NCBI GenBank assembly: GCA_004210915.1
Contig: SEGS01000010.1
Location: 1 to 64,000 of the forward strand
DNA: 64,000 bases
Source: Variovorax sp.
GTDB lineage: Bacteria > Pseudomonadota > Gammaproteobacteria > Burkholderiales > Burkholderiaceae_C
Direction of reading: 5' to 3'
Numbering within the stretch: the stretch's first letter is position 1; every line of letters begins with the position of its first letter. The notes under the pieces are model-generated. The model searched no databases. It was not told the DNA's origin and saw only the letters and a list, made by a program, of their open reading frames with translations. Position numbers and translations under genes: made by a program. Below are positions 50,304 through 60,127 of this stretch, piece after piece.

Positions 50304-51533
50304 CTACGCCAGGTGGTTCTTCAACGGCACCGACGCATCCGCCACCACGGCCGCATCGGGACTGCGCCCCGACTCCAGCAACTTGCGGCTCATCATGTGA
50401 TCGACCGGCGCGTTGGCCGATTCGGCCGCCACGAGTTGGTTGTCGACATAGTGGAACAGCGAGAAGGCATTCGGATTCGCTCCGGGCGCAGCGCGACGCA
50501 CCGTGACATGCCCAGGCGTGCTTTCGGCGGGGACCAGGCCGGCCATCTGCAGGCGCATCGCGCCCTGTTCCGACCAGAACCACGGAAGCACGTCATGCGG
50601 CTTCGCGGCATCGGTGAGCGTGGCCACCGCCGTGCGCGCTTGGTCGTTCGCGTTCTGCACTGACTCGAGGCGCAGCGGGCGCGCGGCGCGCCGGTCGGGA
50701 AAGCGCGTGCAATCGCCGACCGCGAGGATCGCGGGGTCGCTGGTCTGCATGTGCGCGTCGACCACGATGCCGTCGGCGCAGTCCAAGCCCGCGGCCTTGG
50801 CCAGCGCGGTCTCGGGCACCGCGCCGATGCAGAGCAGCAGCAGGTCGACCGGCTGCCGCTTGCCGTTGATGTTGAGCTCGGCAAGGCGCGTGCCGTCGAT
50901 CGCGAAGCCATCGACGACGGCGTCCAGCACCACCTCGATCCCGGCCGCGCGGTGCGTGGCCAGCACATGCGCCGACAGCTCGGGCGACACCGCACGCCCC
51001 ATCAGGCGCGGTGCGACCTCGATGACGCGCACCGTCTTGCCCATCGCCTTCGCCGTGGCCGCGACCTCCAGCCCGATGAAGCCACCGCCGAGCACTGTGA
51101 CGTCTTCTGCAGCCGCCAGGCGCACGCGCAGGTCCCGGGCCTGGTCGACGGCACGCAGCATCGCGACGTTGTCGAGCCCGTCGGGCAGCCCGGCCAGCCG
51201 GCGCACGCGGGTGCCGGTGGCCAGCACCAGGCGCTCGTAAGGCAACACCGTACCGGAGCGCAGCGTGACCGTGCGCGCCGCGCGATCGATCGCGGTCGCG
51301 GCATCGCCCAGGTGCAGCGTGATGCCGGCCTCGCGGTACCAGTCGGCCGCCTTGTGCGGCTGCATTGCCTCGTCGGGGTTTTTGAGAAAGGCCTTGGACA
51401 AGGGCGGCCGGTGGTACGGCTCGCAAGGCTCCTCGCACACGAGGTGGACGCGCGCGCCCTGCCCGGCTTCCACCAGGCCTGCGCAAAGTTGGGCGGCTGC
51501 GTGGCCGCCGCCGATGATGACGATCGAATTCAT
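50304..51533 (-). CDS. FAD-dependent oxidoreductase, ferredoxin reductase type
   Basis: SIVIIGGGHAAAQLCAGLVEAG, GGGFIGLEVAATAKAMGKTVRVIE, LAVGDCTRFPD. Confidence 0.9.
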   Translation of the reverse strand: MNSIVIIGGGHAAAQLCAGLVEAGQGARVHLVCEEPCEPYHRPPLSKAFLKNPDEAMQPHKAADWYREAGITLHLGDAATAIDRAARTVTLRSGTVLPYERLVLATGTRVRRLAGLPDGLDNVAMLRAVDQARDLRVRLAAAEDVTVLGGGFIGLEVAATAKAMGKTVRVIEVAPRLMGRAVSPELSAHVLATHRAAGIEVVLDAVVDGFAIDGTRLAELNINGKRQPVDLLLLCIGAVPETALAKAAGLDCADGIVVDAHMQTSDPAILAVGDCTRFPDRRAARPLRLESVQNANDQARTAVATLTDAAKPHDVLPWFWSEQGAMRLQMAGLVPAESTPGHVTVRRAAPGANPNAFSLFHYVDNQLVAAESANAPVDHMMSRKLLESGRSPDAAVVADASVPLKNHLA

Positions 51534-51558
51534 GGTCTTGGTGTTCAGAAGATGCGGC

Positions 51559-51978
51559 TCATTCGCCACGGTTGCGCATCCAGTCGGCGGTCTGGAAAAA
51601 GGAATCTCTCAGACGCGCGCGCAGCGCCTCGTCCACGCCGGTTTCGCCCATTGCCTGGTCCATGCAGGCCAGCCACTGGTCGCGCTCCTTGATGCCGATG
51701 CTGTGGCCGCCGATGGCTTGCGGCAGATGCCGCGCACGCAGCATCGGGTGGCCGAAGCGGTCGGTGTAGTACTGCGGCCCGCCGAGCCAGCCGCACAGGA
51801 ACCAAAACAGGCGCTGGCGCGCGTTCTCGAGCGTGTTGCCGTGCACCGCGCGCAGCACGGCGTAGGCGGGCTCGAGCTCCATCAGGTCGTAGAAGCGGTC
51901 GACCAGCGCGCGAACCTTGTCTTCGCCGCCGATCCATTCAAAGGGCGTCGCGAACTGCGGCTTTTCCTGAATTTGCAT
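51559..51978 (-). CDS. Group II truncated hemoglobin
   Basis: FEWIGGEDKVRALVDRFYDLME...LFWFLCGWLGGPQYYTDRFGHPMLRARH. Confidence 0.9.
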   Translation of the reverse strand: MQIQEKPQFATPFEWIGGEDKVRALVDRFYDLMELEPAYAVLRAVHGNTLENARQRLFWFLCGWLGGPQYYTDRFGHPMLRARHLPQAIGGHSIGIKERDQWLACMDQAMGETGVDEALRARLRDSFFQTADWMRNRGE

Positions 51979-52011
51979 GGGCGGCATTGTCGCTGCGCCG
52001 CCCGGCAGCGC

Positions 52012-53058
52012 TCAGCGCCGCGGCGGCGCCGTGCTGCCGCGGTGCACCACCTCGATCGGAAAAGACTGGAAATTCTCGTGCGGGCGCCCCTCCAGGCGCG
52101 CGATGAGTTGCGCCGCGGCCGCGTCGCCGATCTCGACGATGGGCGTGCGGATGCTGGTGAGGCCGGGCGTCTGCGTTGCGCCCAGGTCGGTGTTGTCAAC
52201 GCCCGTGATCGAAATGTCTTCGGGGATGCGCAGGCCGGCGTTGCGGCAGGCCACCATGGCGCCGACGGCGAACACGTCGTTGGTGGCGACGACCGCGGTC
52301 GGCGGATCGGGCAAGGCCAGCATCCGGGACATGGCCTCCGCAGCCGATTGCAGCGCGATCGGCGCGTACTGCGCGCAGGCTTCGTCCAGCGCAAGACCGG
52401 CCTCGGCCAGCGCAGCACGCACACCGGCACCGCGGGCGCGGGCCCGGTCGTTGCCTTCGACCGGCGCGCTCAGCAAGCCGAAGCGGCGGTGCCCGAGCCC
52501 GATCAGGTGGCGCGTGATCTCGCGGGTGGCGGCTTCGTTGTCGAAGCCGATGCTCGGATGCCGGCCGAGCGGGTCCACGCCCCATGTCAGCACATAGGGC
52601 CGGCCGTAGTCTTCCAGCAGCGAAAACAGGCCGGCGTGGTGATCCAGCCCGACGAAAACGAACGCATCGACGCCGTGCTGCGTCAGTTGGCCCGCGACGC
52701 GGAGTTCCGACGCCAGGTCGTAGTGATGCTCGGCCAGCACCAGTGCGTAACCCCGCTGGTCCAGGCGCTGCTGCAAGGCGCTCGTGGTCCGTGCGTAGAG
52801 CGCGTAGTCGAACGAAGGCACCACGGCGCCGATCATCTTGCTGCGTTGGCTGCGCAACGACCGTGCCGCACCGTGCGGCATGTAGCGCAGCTTGGCGACG
52901 GCTTGAAGCACCCGCTCGCGTGTGACCGGGTCGACCTGGTCCGGCGTGTTGAGCGCGCGGGACACCGTGGCCGTCGAGACGCCTGCGAGTTGCGCCACGT
53001 CCTTGGCGCCCGAGCGGGGCCGGGCCTCCGGAGTCGCGATCAGTTCGGCGTCGTTCAT
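52012..53058 (-). CDS. LacI-family transcriptional regulator
   Basis: AKDVAQLAGVSTATVSRALNTPDQVDPVTRERVLQAVAKL. Confidence 0.92.
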   Translation of the reverse strand: MNDAELIATPEARPRSGAKDVAQLAGVSTATVSRALNTPDQVDPVTRERVLQAVAKLRYMPHGAARSLRSQRSKMIGAVVPSFDYALYARTTSALQQRLDQRGYALVLAEHHYDLASELRVAGQLTQHGVDAFVFVGLDHHAGLFSLLEDYGRPYVLTWGVDPLGRHPSIGFDNEAATREITRHLIGLGHRRFGLLSAPVEGNDRARARGAGVRAALAEAGLALDEACAQYAPIALQSAAEAMSRMLALPDPPTAVVATNDVFAVGAMVACRNAGLRIPEDISITGVDNTDLGATQTPGLTSIRTPIVEIGDAAAAQLIARLEGRPHENFQSFPIEVVHRGSTAPPRR

Positions 53059-53086
53059 GGCCGCAATTCTAGGTTCAGCATCGCGC

Positions 53087-53100
53087 TGTAATCGATTGCA
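53087..53100. promoter_or_regulatory. LacI-family operator O1 (TGTAATCGATTGCA)
   Basis: Palindromic LacI-type core TGnAATCGATTnCA with central CG. Confidence 0.75.
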
Positions 53101-53175
53101 CTCATAAGCATATGGATGGGGAAAACACTAACTTCCACCGGTAGATAACGCGCCCAAGTGCTGATAAATTCCTCA

Positions 53176-53189
53176 TGCAATCGATTACA
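53176..53189. promoter_or_regulatory. LacI-family operator O2 (TGCAATCGATTACA)
   Basis: Exact reverse complement of O1, 89 bp away, same divergent intergenic region. Confidence 0.78.
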
Positions 53190-53222
53190 TGCCGTCGTGC
53201 ACGGCGCCACCAGGAGACCATC

Positions 53223-54638
53223 TTGCGCTCACGCCCTGCCGCCCCACCCCTGTCGTCCGCCGGCCGTCGCTCGGTCTTGAAGCAAGCTGCAGCCCTTGGC
53301 GCTGCAGCCGCTGCTTCACCCTGGCTGCTCCCATCCGCCCATGCGCAGGATGCGGATCTGGCGCCCTACCGGAGCGCCAAGATCAACTGGCGCCAGGTCG
53401 AAGGCGAGACGATCTCCGTGGCCGTGATCCCGGCCAGTTACTTTGACAACCTGGGCGCCCTGATTCCCCAGTTCGAAGCGCTCACGGGCATCAAGGTGCG
53501 CGTCGAAAAAGTACCGCCCGGGCAGATCCGTCAAAAAGCGACGCTCGACCTGTCTTCGCGCACCGGCACCTACGCCACGCACGCCGCGGACCCGATGTAC
53601 TACCCGCTCTACGTGGCGAACAAGTGGGTCGATCCGCTGGACAAGTACCTCAACGACGCGAGCCTCACCGATCCGGCGTGGTTCAAGTACGACGACATCC
53701 TGAAAGCCTGGCGCGACGCCGACTCGATCGATGGCAAGCCCTACGGCATTCCTTACGACGGCGAGGTGACGGTGCAGGTCTATCGCAAGGACCTGTACGA
53801 CGCCAAGGGCCTCAAGCCGGCAACGACGCTCGATGAACTGGTGGCGAATGCCAAGGCCCTGACCGACCCGGCCAACCGCATGCACGGCCTGGCGCTGCGG
53901 GGCTTCGCCGGTGCCGGCCAGAACATGTACATCTACCCCTCGCTGCTGAGCGGCTTCGGCGGGAAATGGTTCACGGGCAAGGACCTGCGCGTCAACACCC
54001 CCGAAGCGGTGCGGGCACTCGACTGGTACGTGAACACGCTGTCGCAGTACGCCCCGCCGGCCATGCGCAACTGGAACTGGCCGGACATCGCCGACGCCTT
54101 CTCGCAGGGCACGCTCGGCTGCTACATCGACGCGCACTCCTCGGCTGCGGTGCTCATGAATCCGGAGAAATCGAAGGTCGTGGGCAAGGTCGGTTTTGCG
54201 CGCTGGCCGAAGGGCCCGAACGGCCAGTGCGCCACATCGATCTGGAACTGGGGCTTCCCGATCAACGCCGCGCTGTCGGACAAGGCCAAGAAAGCCACCT
54301 GGCTGTTCATCAGCTGGGCCACCTCGGCAGAGACACAGGCGCGCACGTCCTGGAAGTTCGCAGGTCCCGCCAAGCGCTCCGGCATCAACCGCACCTCGCT
54401 CTGGCGCTCGCCGGAATTCGCCGACGCGATGAAGGGCGCGGGCGACAACTTCATCGGCGCCGCCCTGGCATCGCTGGAGCAGGACACGAATGTTGATTGG
54501 CGCCCGCGCGTGCCGCAGTGGCCTGCCATCGGCGAGACCATGGCCACCAGCATCCAGTCGGCCCTCGTGGGACAGAAAAAGTCCAAGGAAGCGCTGGACG
54601 AAGCGCAGAACCGCATTGCGCAGTTCATGAAGGGCTGA
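53223..54638 (+). CDS. ABC sugar-type substrate-binding protein (Tat signal)
   Basis: TTG start with AGGAG 6 nt upstream; GRRSVLKQAAALGAAAAASPWLLPSAHA; extracellular solute-binding family 1. Confidence 0.88.
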   Translation: MRSRPAAPPLSSAGRRSVLKQAAALGAAAAASPWLLPSAHAQDADLAPYRSAKINWRQVEGETISVAVIPASYFDNLGALIPQFEALTGIKVRVEKVPPGQIRQKATLDLSSRTGTYATHAADPMYYPLYVANKWVDPLDKYLNDASLTDPAWFKYDDILKAWRDADSIDGKPYGIPYDGEVTVQVYRKDLYDAKGLKPATTLDELVANAKALTDPANRMHGLALRGFAGAGQNMYIYPSLLSGFGGKWFTGKDLRVNTPEAVRALDWYVNTLSQYAPPAMRNWNWPDIADAFSQGTLGCYIDAHSSAAVLMNPEKSKVVGKVGFARWPKGPNGQCATSIWNWGFPINAALSDKAKKATWLFISWATSAETQARTSWKFAGPAKRSGINRTSLWRSPEFADAMKGAGDNFIGAALASLEQDTNVDWRPRVPQWPAIGETMATSIQSALVGQKKSKEALDEAQNRIAQFMKG

Positions 54639-54642
54639 GGCG

Positions 54643-55554
54643 ATGGTGGCTGTTTCCGCCGCACCGCAGCGCGCAGCGCGCACGCTCGCCGCGCAGGAGC
54701 GTCGTTTCGCGCTCGCCTTGCTGGCACCCGCGCTGGCGGTCCTGCTGCTCGTGACCACGGTGCCGCTGGTCTACCTGGCGTGGAACAGCCTGCAGCGCAT
54801 CGATCTCGGCATGCCGTGGATGTCGGGCTTCGCGGGCCTGGACAACTACACCAAGATGGGCAGCGATCCCCGGTTCTGGAATTCGCTCTGGCTCACGGCG
54901 GTCTACACGCTCAGCACCGTGGTGCTGCAGGTGATCATCGGGCTGTCGCTTGCGCTCCTGGTCCTGCAGATCCCGAAGGGGCAGGGCCTGCTGCGCGTCG
55001 GTGCGATCCTGCCGATCGTGCTCGCGCCGGTGGTCGTGGGCCTGTTCTGGCGCACGCTGGTGCTGGCGCCCGATGTTGGTCTGGTCGATGTCGTCACGCG
55101 GGCCCTGGGCCTCGGCAGCCACAACTGGCTGGGCGATCCGCAGCTGGCGCTCATCTCCGTCATCGCGATCCACACCTGGCAATGGACACCCTTTGCGTTC
55201 CTGGTGCTGCTGGCCACGCTCTCGACCTTGCCCGGCGACATCTACGAAGCCGCGCGCCTGGATCGCGCGGGCGCCTGGCAGCGCTTCTGGTACATCACGC
55301 TGCCGCTGATCCGGCCCGCGATCGTGATGGTGGTCATCATGCGCATGATGACCGCGCTGTCCGCCTTCGCGGCGATCTTCGCGGCCACCGGCGGCGGCCC
55401 GGGTTCATCGACGGAAATCCTCAACCTCTACGCCTACCGCACGTCCTTCACCGAGCTCAACATCGGCTACGGGTCCTCGCTGGCCATGGTTCTGCTGGGC
55501 ATCACGCTGGCCATTTCGTACCTGATGTTCCGACTGCGAAAGGCCAAGGGATGA
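54643..55554 (+). CDS. ABC sugar permease (UgpA/MalF type)
   Basis: Multi-TM; EAARLDRAGAWQRFWYITLPLIRPAI EAA motif. Confidence 0.91.
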   Translation: MVAVSAAPQRAARTLAAQERRFALALLAPALAVLLLVTTVPLVYLAWNSLQRIDLGMPWMSGFAGLDNYTKMGSDPRFWNSLWLTAVYTLSTVVLQVIIGLSLALLVLQIPKGQGLLRVGAILPIVLAPVVVGLFWRTLVLAPDVGLVDVVTRALGLGSHNWLGDPQLALISVIAIHTWQWTPFAFLVLLATLSTLPGDIYEAARLDRAGAWQRFWYITLPLIRPAIVMVVIMRMMTALSAFAAIFAATGGGPGSSTEILNLYAYRTSFTELNIGYGSSLAMVLLGITLAISYLMFRLRKAKG

Positions 55555-56396
55555 ACTCGCACCGTCAAACCCTGCGCCGGGGCGCACTCTGGCTGGTCGC
55601 ACTGGCGCTGCTCACCGTCTGGGCCTTTCCGGTGCTGTGGGGGCTTCTCACATCGTTCAAGTCCGAACGCGACGTGCTCGCCTACCCGCCGAAGGTGTTC
55701 TTCACGCCGACGCTCGACAACTACCGCGAGGTGATTTCCGGCGGGTCGTCGATCCTGCCGAACATCTGGTCGAGCCTCGTGGTCTCGGGTTGGACCACCT
55801 TCCTCACGATGCTGTTCGCGGTCCCGGCGGCCTATGCGCTGGCGCGGCTGCGCTATCCCGGCAAGCGCGCCTCGGGCTTCTATGTGCTCGCCACGCAGAT
55901 GCTGCCGCCGGTCGGGCTGATCATTCCGTTCTACCTGGTGCTGCAGAAGGTCGGCGGCCTGGACAGCTACAGCGGTCTCACGGCCATCTACCTCACGTTC
56001 TCGCTGCCTTTCGCGGTTTGGCTCATGGTGTCGTACTTCGAGGACATCCCGTTCGAGATGGAGGAAGCCGCCCTGCTCGATCGCGCCGGGCGCCTGCGGA
56101 CGCTCTGGTACGTGATCCTTCCGCAGGTGCGCGGCGGCATGGCCGTCACGACCATCTTCGTGTTCCTCAACGCGTGGAACGAGTTCCTCTTCGCCGTGGT
56201 TCTGGGCGGCAACAAGGTGCGGCCCGTGACCGTCGCCATGTACAACTTCATTTCACTCGAGCAAACGCAGTGGGCCAAGCTGGCTGCGGGCGCCATGCTG
56301 GCGATGGCGCCGGTGATTCTGATCGGCCTGTTCGCACAGCGCCATATCGTCAAGGGGCTCACCGTGGGCGCCGTCAAAGGGGGAGGACGTCGATGA
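55551..56396 (+). CDS. ABC carbohydrate permease (UgpE/MalG type)
   Basis: EEAALLDRAGRLRTLWYVILPQVRGGMAVT; 4-bp overlap with previous gene. Confidence 0.91.
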   Translation: MNSHRQTLRRGALWLVALALLTVWAFPVLWGLLTSFKSERDVLAYPPKVFFTPTLDNYREVISGGSSILPNIWSSLVVSGWTTFLTMLFAVPAAYALARLRYPGKRASGFYVLATQMLPPVGLIIPFYLVLQKVGGLDSYSGLTAIYLTFSLPFAVWLMVSYFEDIPFEMEEAALLDRAGRLRTLWYVILPQVRGGMAVTTIFVFLNAWNEFLFAVVLGGNKVRPVTVAMYNFISLEQTQWAKLAAGAMLAMAPVILIGLFAQRHIVKGLTVGAVKGGGRR

Positions 56397-57448
56397 GCCA
56401 GTACGGCAGGGTTCGGATGGAGGGCGTGGTCAAGAAGCACGGAAGCTTCACTGCGCTGCACGGCATGGACCTGTCCATCGCGCCGGGAGAGTTCTTTGCG
56501 CTGCTGGGGCCATCGGGCTCGGGCAAGACCACCACGCTGCGCATTCTGGCGGGGCTCGAAGAGATCGACGAGGGCCGTGTCTGGCTCGACGATGCCGACG
56601 TGACCCATCAGCAGCCAGGCGAGCGTGACGTGGCCATGGTGTTTCAGAGCTACGCGCTCTATCCGCACATGACCGTCGCCGAAAACATCGCCTTCCCGCT
56701 CAAGATGGTCGGCGTCGCCAGGTCCGAGATCGATACCGCGGCGAAGGATGCCGCAGCCAAAGTCAACATCGGTCACCTGATGGACCGCCGACCCGGCCAG
56801 CTGTCGGGCGGCCAGCAGCAGCGCGTGGCGCTGGCGCGCGCCATCGTCCGCAAGCCGCGCCTGTTCCTGCTGGACGAACCGCTGTCGAACCTCGATGCCA
56901 AGCTGCGCATCGAGACCCGTGCCGAACTGCGCCGCCTGCAACGCTCGCTCGGCGTGACGGCCGTGTACGTGACGCACGACCAGGAAGAGGCCATGACCAT
57001 TGCCGACCGGGTGGCGGTGTTCATGGAGGGCCGGATGGTGCAGATCGGCACGCCCAAGGACATCTTCATGCGGCCGGCCACCGTGGCCGTGGCCGGCTTC
57101 ATCGGCACGCCGCCGATGAACCTGCTGCCAGCGCACCTGCAGGGCGGCGTGGTCCGGATCGAGGGCGCGGCGGTGCCGGTGGCCGCGGCCCCGACCGGAG
57201 AGCGCGAGGTCACGCTCGGCGTGCGGCCGGGCGACCTGCGCATCGCCGCGCAGGGCATCGCTGCCCGCGTGGAGTTCGTCGAAGACCTCGGCGATGCACT
57301 GATCGTCAACCTCACGGTCGGCACGCACCGGGTCAAGCTCAAGTGCGATCCGGCCAGCGTGGCGCTCGCCGAAGGCCAGCCAGTGCACCTGTCCTTTTCT
57401 CCTGAAGCCGCCCACCTGTTCGACCGCGCCAGCGGACAAAGACTATGA
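56393..57448 (+). CDS. ABC ATP-binding protein, UgpC/MalK type
   Basis: GPSGSGKTTTLRILAGLEEIDEG, LSGGQQQRVALARAIVRKPRLFLLDEPLSNLD, TOBE region. Confidence 0.92.
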   Translation: MSQYGRVRMEGVVKKHGSFTALHGMDLSIAPGEFFALLGPSGSGKTTTLRILAGLEEIDEGRVWLDDADVTHQQPGERDVAMVFQSYALYPHMTVAENIAFPLKMVGVARSEIDTAAKDAAAKVNIGHLMDRRPGQLSGGQQQRVALARAIVRKPRLFLLDEPLSNLDAKLRIETRAELRRLQRSLGVTAVYVTHDQEEAMTIADRVAVFMEGRMVQIGTPKDIFMRPATVAVAGFIGTPPMNLLPAHLQGGVVRIEGAAVPVAAAPTGEREVTLGVRPGDLRIAAQGIAARVEFVEDLGDALIVNLTVGTHRVKLKCDPASVALAEGQPVHLSFSPEAAHLFDRASGQRL

Positions 57449-59097
57449 CCACCTCCCCCAAGAAACCCAACATCGTCCTGATCCTCAACGACGACATGGG
57501 TTACTCCGACATCGGCTGCTACGGCGGCGAAGTGCAGACGCCGAACCTCGATCGACTGGCCGGCGCCGGTTTGCGCTTCTCGCAGTTCTACAACACGGCG
57601 CGTTGCAGCCCGTCGCGCGCGTCGCTGCTCACCGGCCTGCATCCGCACCAGACCGGCATCGGCGTCCTGACCTACGACTTCGGCCCCGAGGGCTATGCGG
57701 GCAACCTCAACCATCGCTGCGTCACGATTCCGGAAGCGCTCAAGTCGAGCGGCTACCGGGCGTACATGAGCGGCAAATGGCACGTCGCGGGCAACCTGAC
57801 CGAGCCCACCGATGCCTGGCCGATGCAACGGGGCTTCGATGAATTCTTCGGCACCATCATCGGCGCCGGAAGCTTTTATGACCCCAACACCCTGACGCGC
57901 GGCAACGCCAACGCGGAGCACGAAGCGTCGGCGGACGAGAACTGGTTCTACACGGACGCCATCAGCGACGAGGCCGCGGGCTTCATTCGCCAGCATGCGG
58001 CCGACCATGGCGACAAGCCCTTCTTCCAGTACGTGGCCTACACCGCGCCGCACTGGCCCCTGCATGCGCATGAGGAAGACATCGCCCGGTACAAGGGCCG
58101 CTTCGATGCGGGATGGGACGAACTGCGCGCGGCGCGGCTCAAGCGGCTGGTCGACGAAGGCCTGCTGCGCGACATCTGGAAGATCACCGACCGCGACCCG
58201 ACCCAGCCGCCATGGACCGATGCCGAGCACAAGGCCTGGCTGCTGCGCTGCATGGAGGTGTATGCCGCGCAGATCGACCGCATGGACCAGGGCATCGGGC
58301 GCATCCTCCAGGCCCTGGAGGACACCGGCCAGCTCGAGAACACGCTGGTCATCTTCCTGGCCGACAACGGCGCGTGTGCGGAAGACATCCCCGAGAACGT
58401 GACCGTCGATGAGCTGGTCCACAAGCTGCGCATCGCGAAGGCGCAGACCCGCAAGGGTGAACCGGTCCACTTCGGCAACAACCCCGAGCGCATGCCCGGG
58501 CCGGAGAACACGTACCAGAGCTATGGCAAGGCGTGGGCCAATCTCTCGAACGCGCCCTTCCGCCTGTACAAGCACTGGACGCACGAAGGCGGCATCTCGA
58601 CGCCGCTGATCATGCATTGGCCCCGGGGCATTCCCCAGCGCGGCGAGGTGCGGCACGTGCCCGGTTACCTGCCCGACATCATGGCGACCATCCTTGACGT
58701 GACCGCCACGCCCTACCCCGCACAGTTCGAGGGCCACGCGGTCGACGCGCTCGAAGGTCACTCGCTGCGGCCGGCCTTCGAGGCCGACACGCCCGAACGC
58801 CCGCCGATGTTCTGGGAGCACGAAGGCAATGCGGCCGTGCGCCACGGAAAGTGGAAGCTGGTGCGCAACTATCCGCTCGACTGGGAGCTGTACGACATGG
58901 ACGCGGATCGGACGGAACTGCACAACCTCGCCGCGCAGCACCCCGAACGCGTGCAAGCGATGCAGACGCAATACGAAGCCTGGGCGCGCCGCTGCGGCGT
59001 GATCCCGCGCGAAAAGATCCTGCAGTTGATGAAGGATCAGAAGACGCCGCCGGCATTCTGGGAAGAAGAGATCGTGGAGGACGCGCGCAAGGCGTGA
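57445..59097 (+). CDS. Arylsulfatase, Cys-type (formylglycine-dependent), no signal peptide
   Basis: KPNIVLILNDDMGYSDIGCYGG, NTARCSPSRASLLTGLHPHQTGIG (CxPxR). Confidence 0.93.
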   Translation: MTTSPKKPNIVLILNDDMGYSDIGCYGGEVQTPNLDRLAGAGLRFSQFYNTARCSPSRASLLTGLHPHQTGIGVLTYDFGPEGYAGNLNHRCVTIPEALKSSGYRAYMSGKWHVAGNLTEPTDAWPMQRGFDEFFGTIIGAGSFYDPNTLTRGNANAEHEASADENWFYTDAISDEAAGFIRQHAADHGDKPFFQYVAYTAPHWPLHAHEEDIARYKGRFDAGWDELRAARLKRLVDEGLLRDIWKITDRDPTQPPWTDAEHKAWLLRCMEVYAAQIDRMDQGIGRILQALEDTGQLENTLVIFLADNGACAEDIPENVTVDELVHKLRIAKAQTRKGEPVHFGNNPERMPGPENTYQSYGKAWANLSNAPFRLYKHWTHEGGISTPLIMHWPRGIPQRGEVRHVPGYLPDIMATILDVTATPYPAQFEGHAVDALEGHSLRPAFEADTPERPPMFWEHEGNAAVRHGKWKLVRNYPLDWELYDMDADRTELHNLAAQHPERVQAMQTQYEAWARRCGVIPREKILQLMKDQKTPPAFWEEEIVEDARKA

Positions 59098-59102
59098 GCA
59101 CG

Positions 59103-60080
59103 ATGCAGGCCGTTCCTGGCGCGACTTCCCGCAAGGCATGCTGCACGCCACGGGCTTCCGAAGGGCCGGCGCCCGCGCGCGTTGCCGAGATCCCGACCGT
59201 TGCATCGCGCACGGCGCCGGTTCCGGATCTCGTTGCGCTGGCCGGTGGCACCTTCACGATGGGGACCGACAGCACCGAAGGATTCGCCGCCGATGGCGAA
59301 GGGCCCAGCCGAAGCGTCACGCTCCGTCCGTTCCGGATCGCGGCGACGGTGGTCACCAACGAGGCGTTTGCAGCGTTCGTCCGGGCCACCCAATACATCA
59401 CGGAGGCCGAGCGTGTCGGCCACGCCTTCGTCTTTCATCTGCAGTTGCCAGCGGACCTGCGGGAGTCATCACCCGCGCCAGCGGGACTGCCCTGGTGGCG
59501 AATCGTCGAGGATGCGTGCTGGCAGCGCCCGGAAGGCCCGGGGTCCCGGACACGCGCGCGGGGCGACCTGCCGGCGGTGCAGGTGTCCTGGAACGATGCG
59601 CAGGCGTACTGCGCATGGGCCGGCGTCCGGCTTCCGACGGAGGCCGAATGGGAATACGCGGCGCGCGGTGGACTCGAAGGCAAGCGCTATGCGTGGGGCG
59701 ACGAGCCGGACTCGCTTCTCGCGCCGCGTTGCAACATCTGGCGAGGGCGTTTTCCGGACGAACCGGAAGACGACTGGCGGCCGGGCCCGATGCCGGCCCA
59801 AGCGCTGTCGCCCAATGGCTACGGCCTGTACCAGCCGTGCGGCAATGTCTGGGAGTGGTGTGCCGATGTCTTCAGCGCGCATTACCACCGCGACACGCAG
59901 GCCGCAAACCCTTGGGGCCAGGGCAACGGTCACGAGCGCACCCTGCGGGGCGGCTCCTTCCTTTGCCACGACAGCTACTGCAATCGCTACCGTGTCGCGG
60001 CCCGCAGCTCCGGCGCCACCTTCAGCGCCGCCAGCAACATCGGGTTCCGCGTCGCGGCGGATGCGGCCGACGCGGGCTGA
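59103..60080 (+). CDS. Formylglycine-generating enzyme (SUMF1/EgtB fold)
   Basis: GGTFTMGTDS...YAWGDE...LRGGSFLCHDSYCNRYRVAARSSGATFSAASNIGFRV with both catalytic cysteines. Confidence 0.93.
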   Translation: MQAVPGATSRKACCTPRASEGPAPARVAEIPTVASRTAPVPDLVALAGGTFTMGTDSTEGFAADGEGPSRSVTLRPFRIAATVVTNEAFAAFVRATQYITEAERVGHAFVFHLQLPADLRESSPAPAGLPWWRIVEDACWQRPEGPGSRTRARGDLPAVQVSWNDAQAYCAWAGVRLPTEAEWEYAARGGLEGKRYAWGDEPDSLLAPRCNIWRGRFPDEPEDDWRPGPMPAQALSPNGYGLYQPCGNVWEWCADVFSAHYHRDTQAANPWGQGNGHERTLRGGSFLCHDSYCNRYRVAARSSGATFSAASNIGFRVAADAADAG

Positions 60081-60127
60081 GCCGGCAGCGCGCCGAGCGC
60101 CACCGAAACATCGCAGGACCTGCGGCC

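Noticed and set aside
56773-59205. 810-aa minus-strand ORF over ATPase/sulfatase genes
   Set aside because: Shadow ORF of high-GC coding DNA
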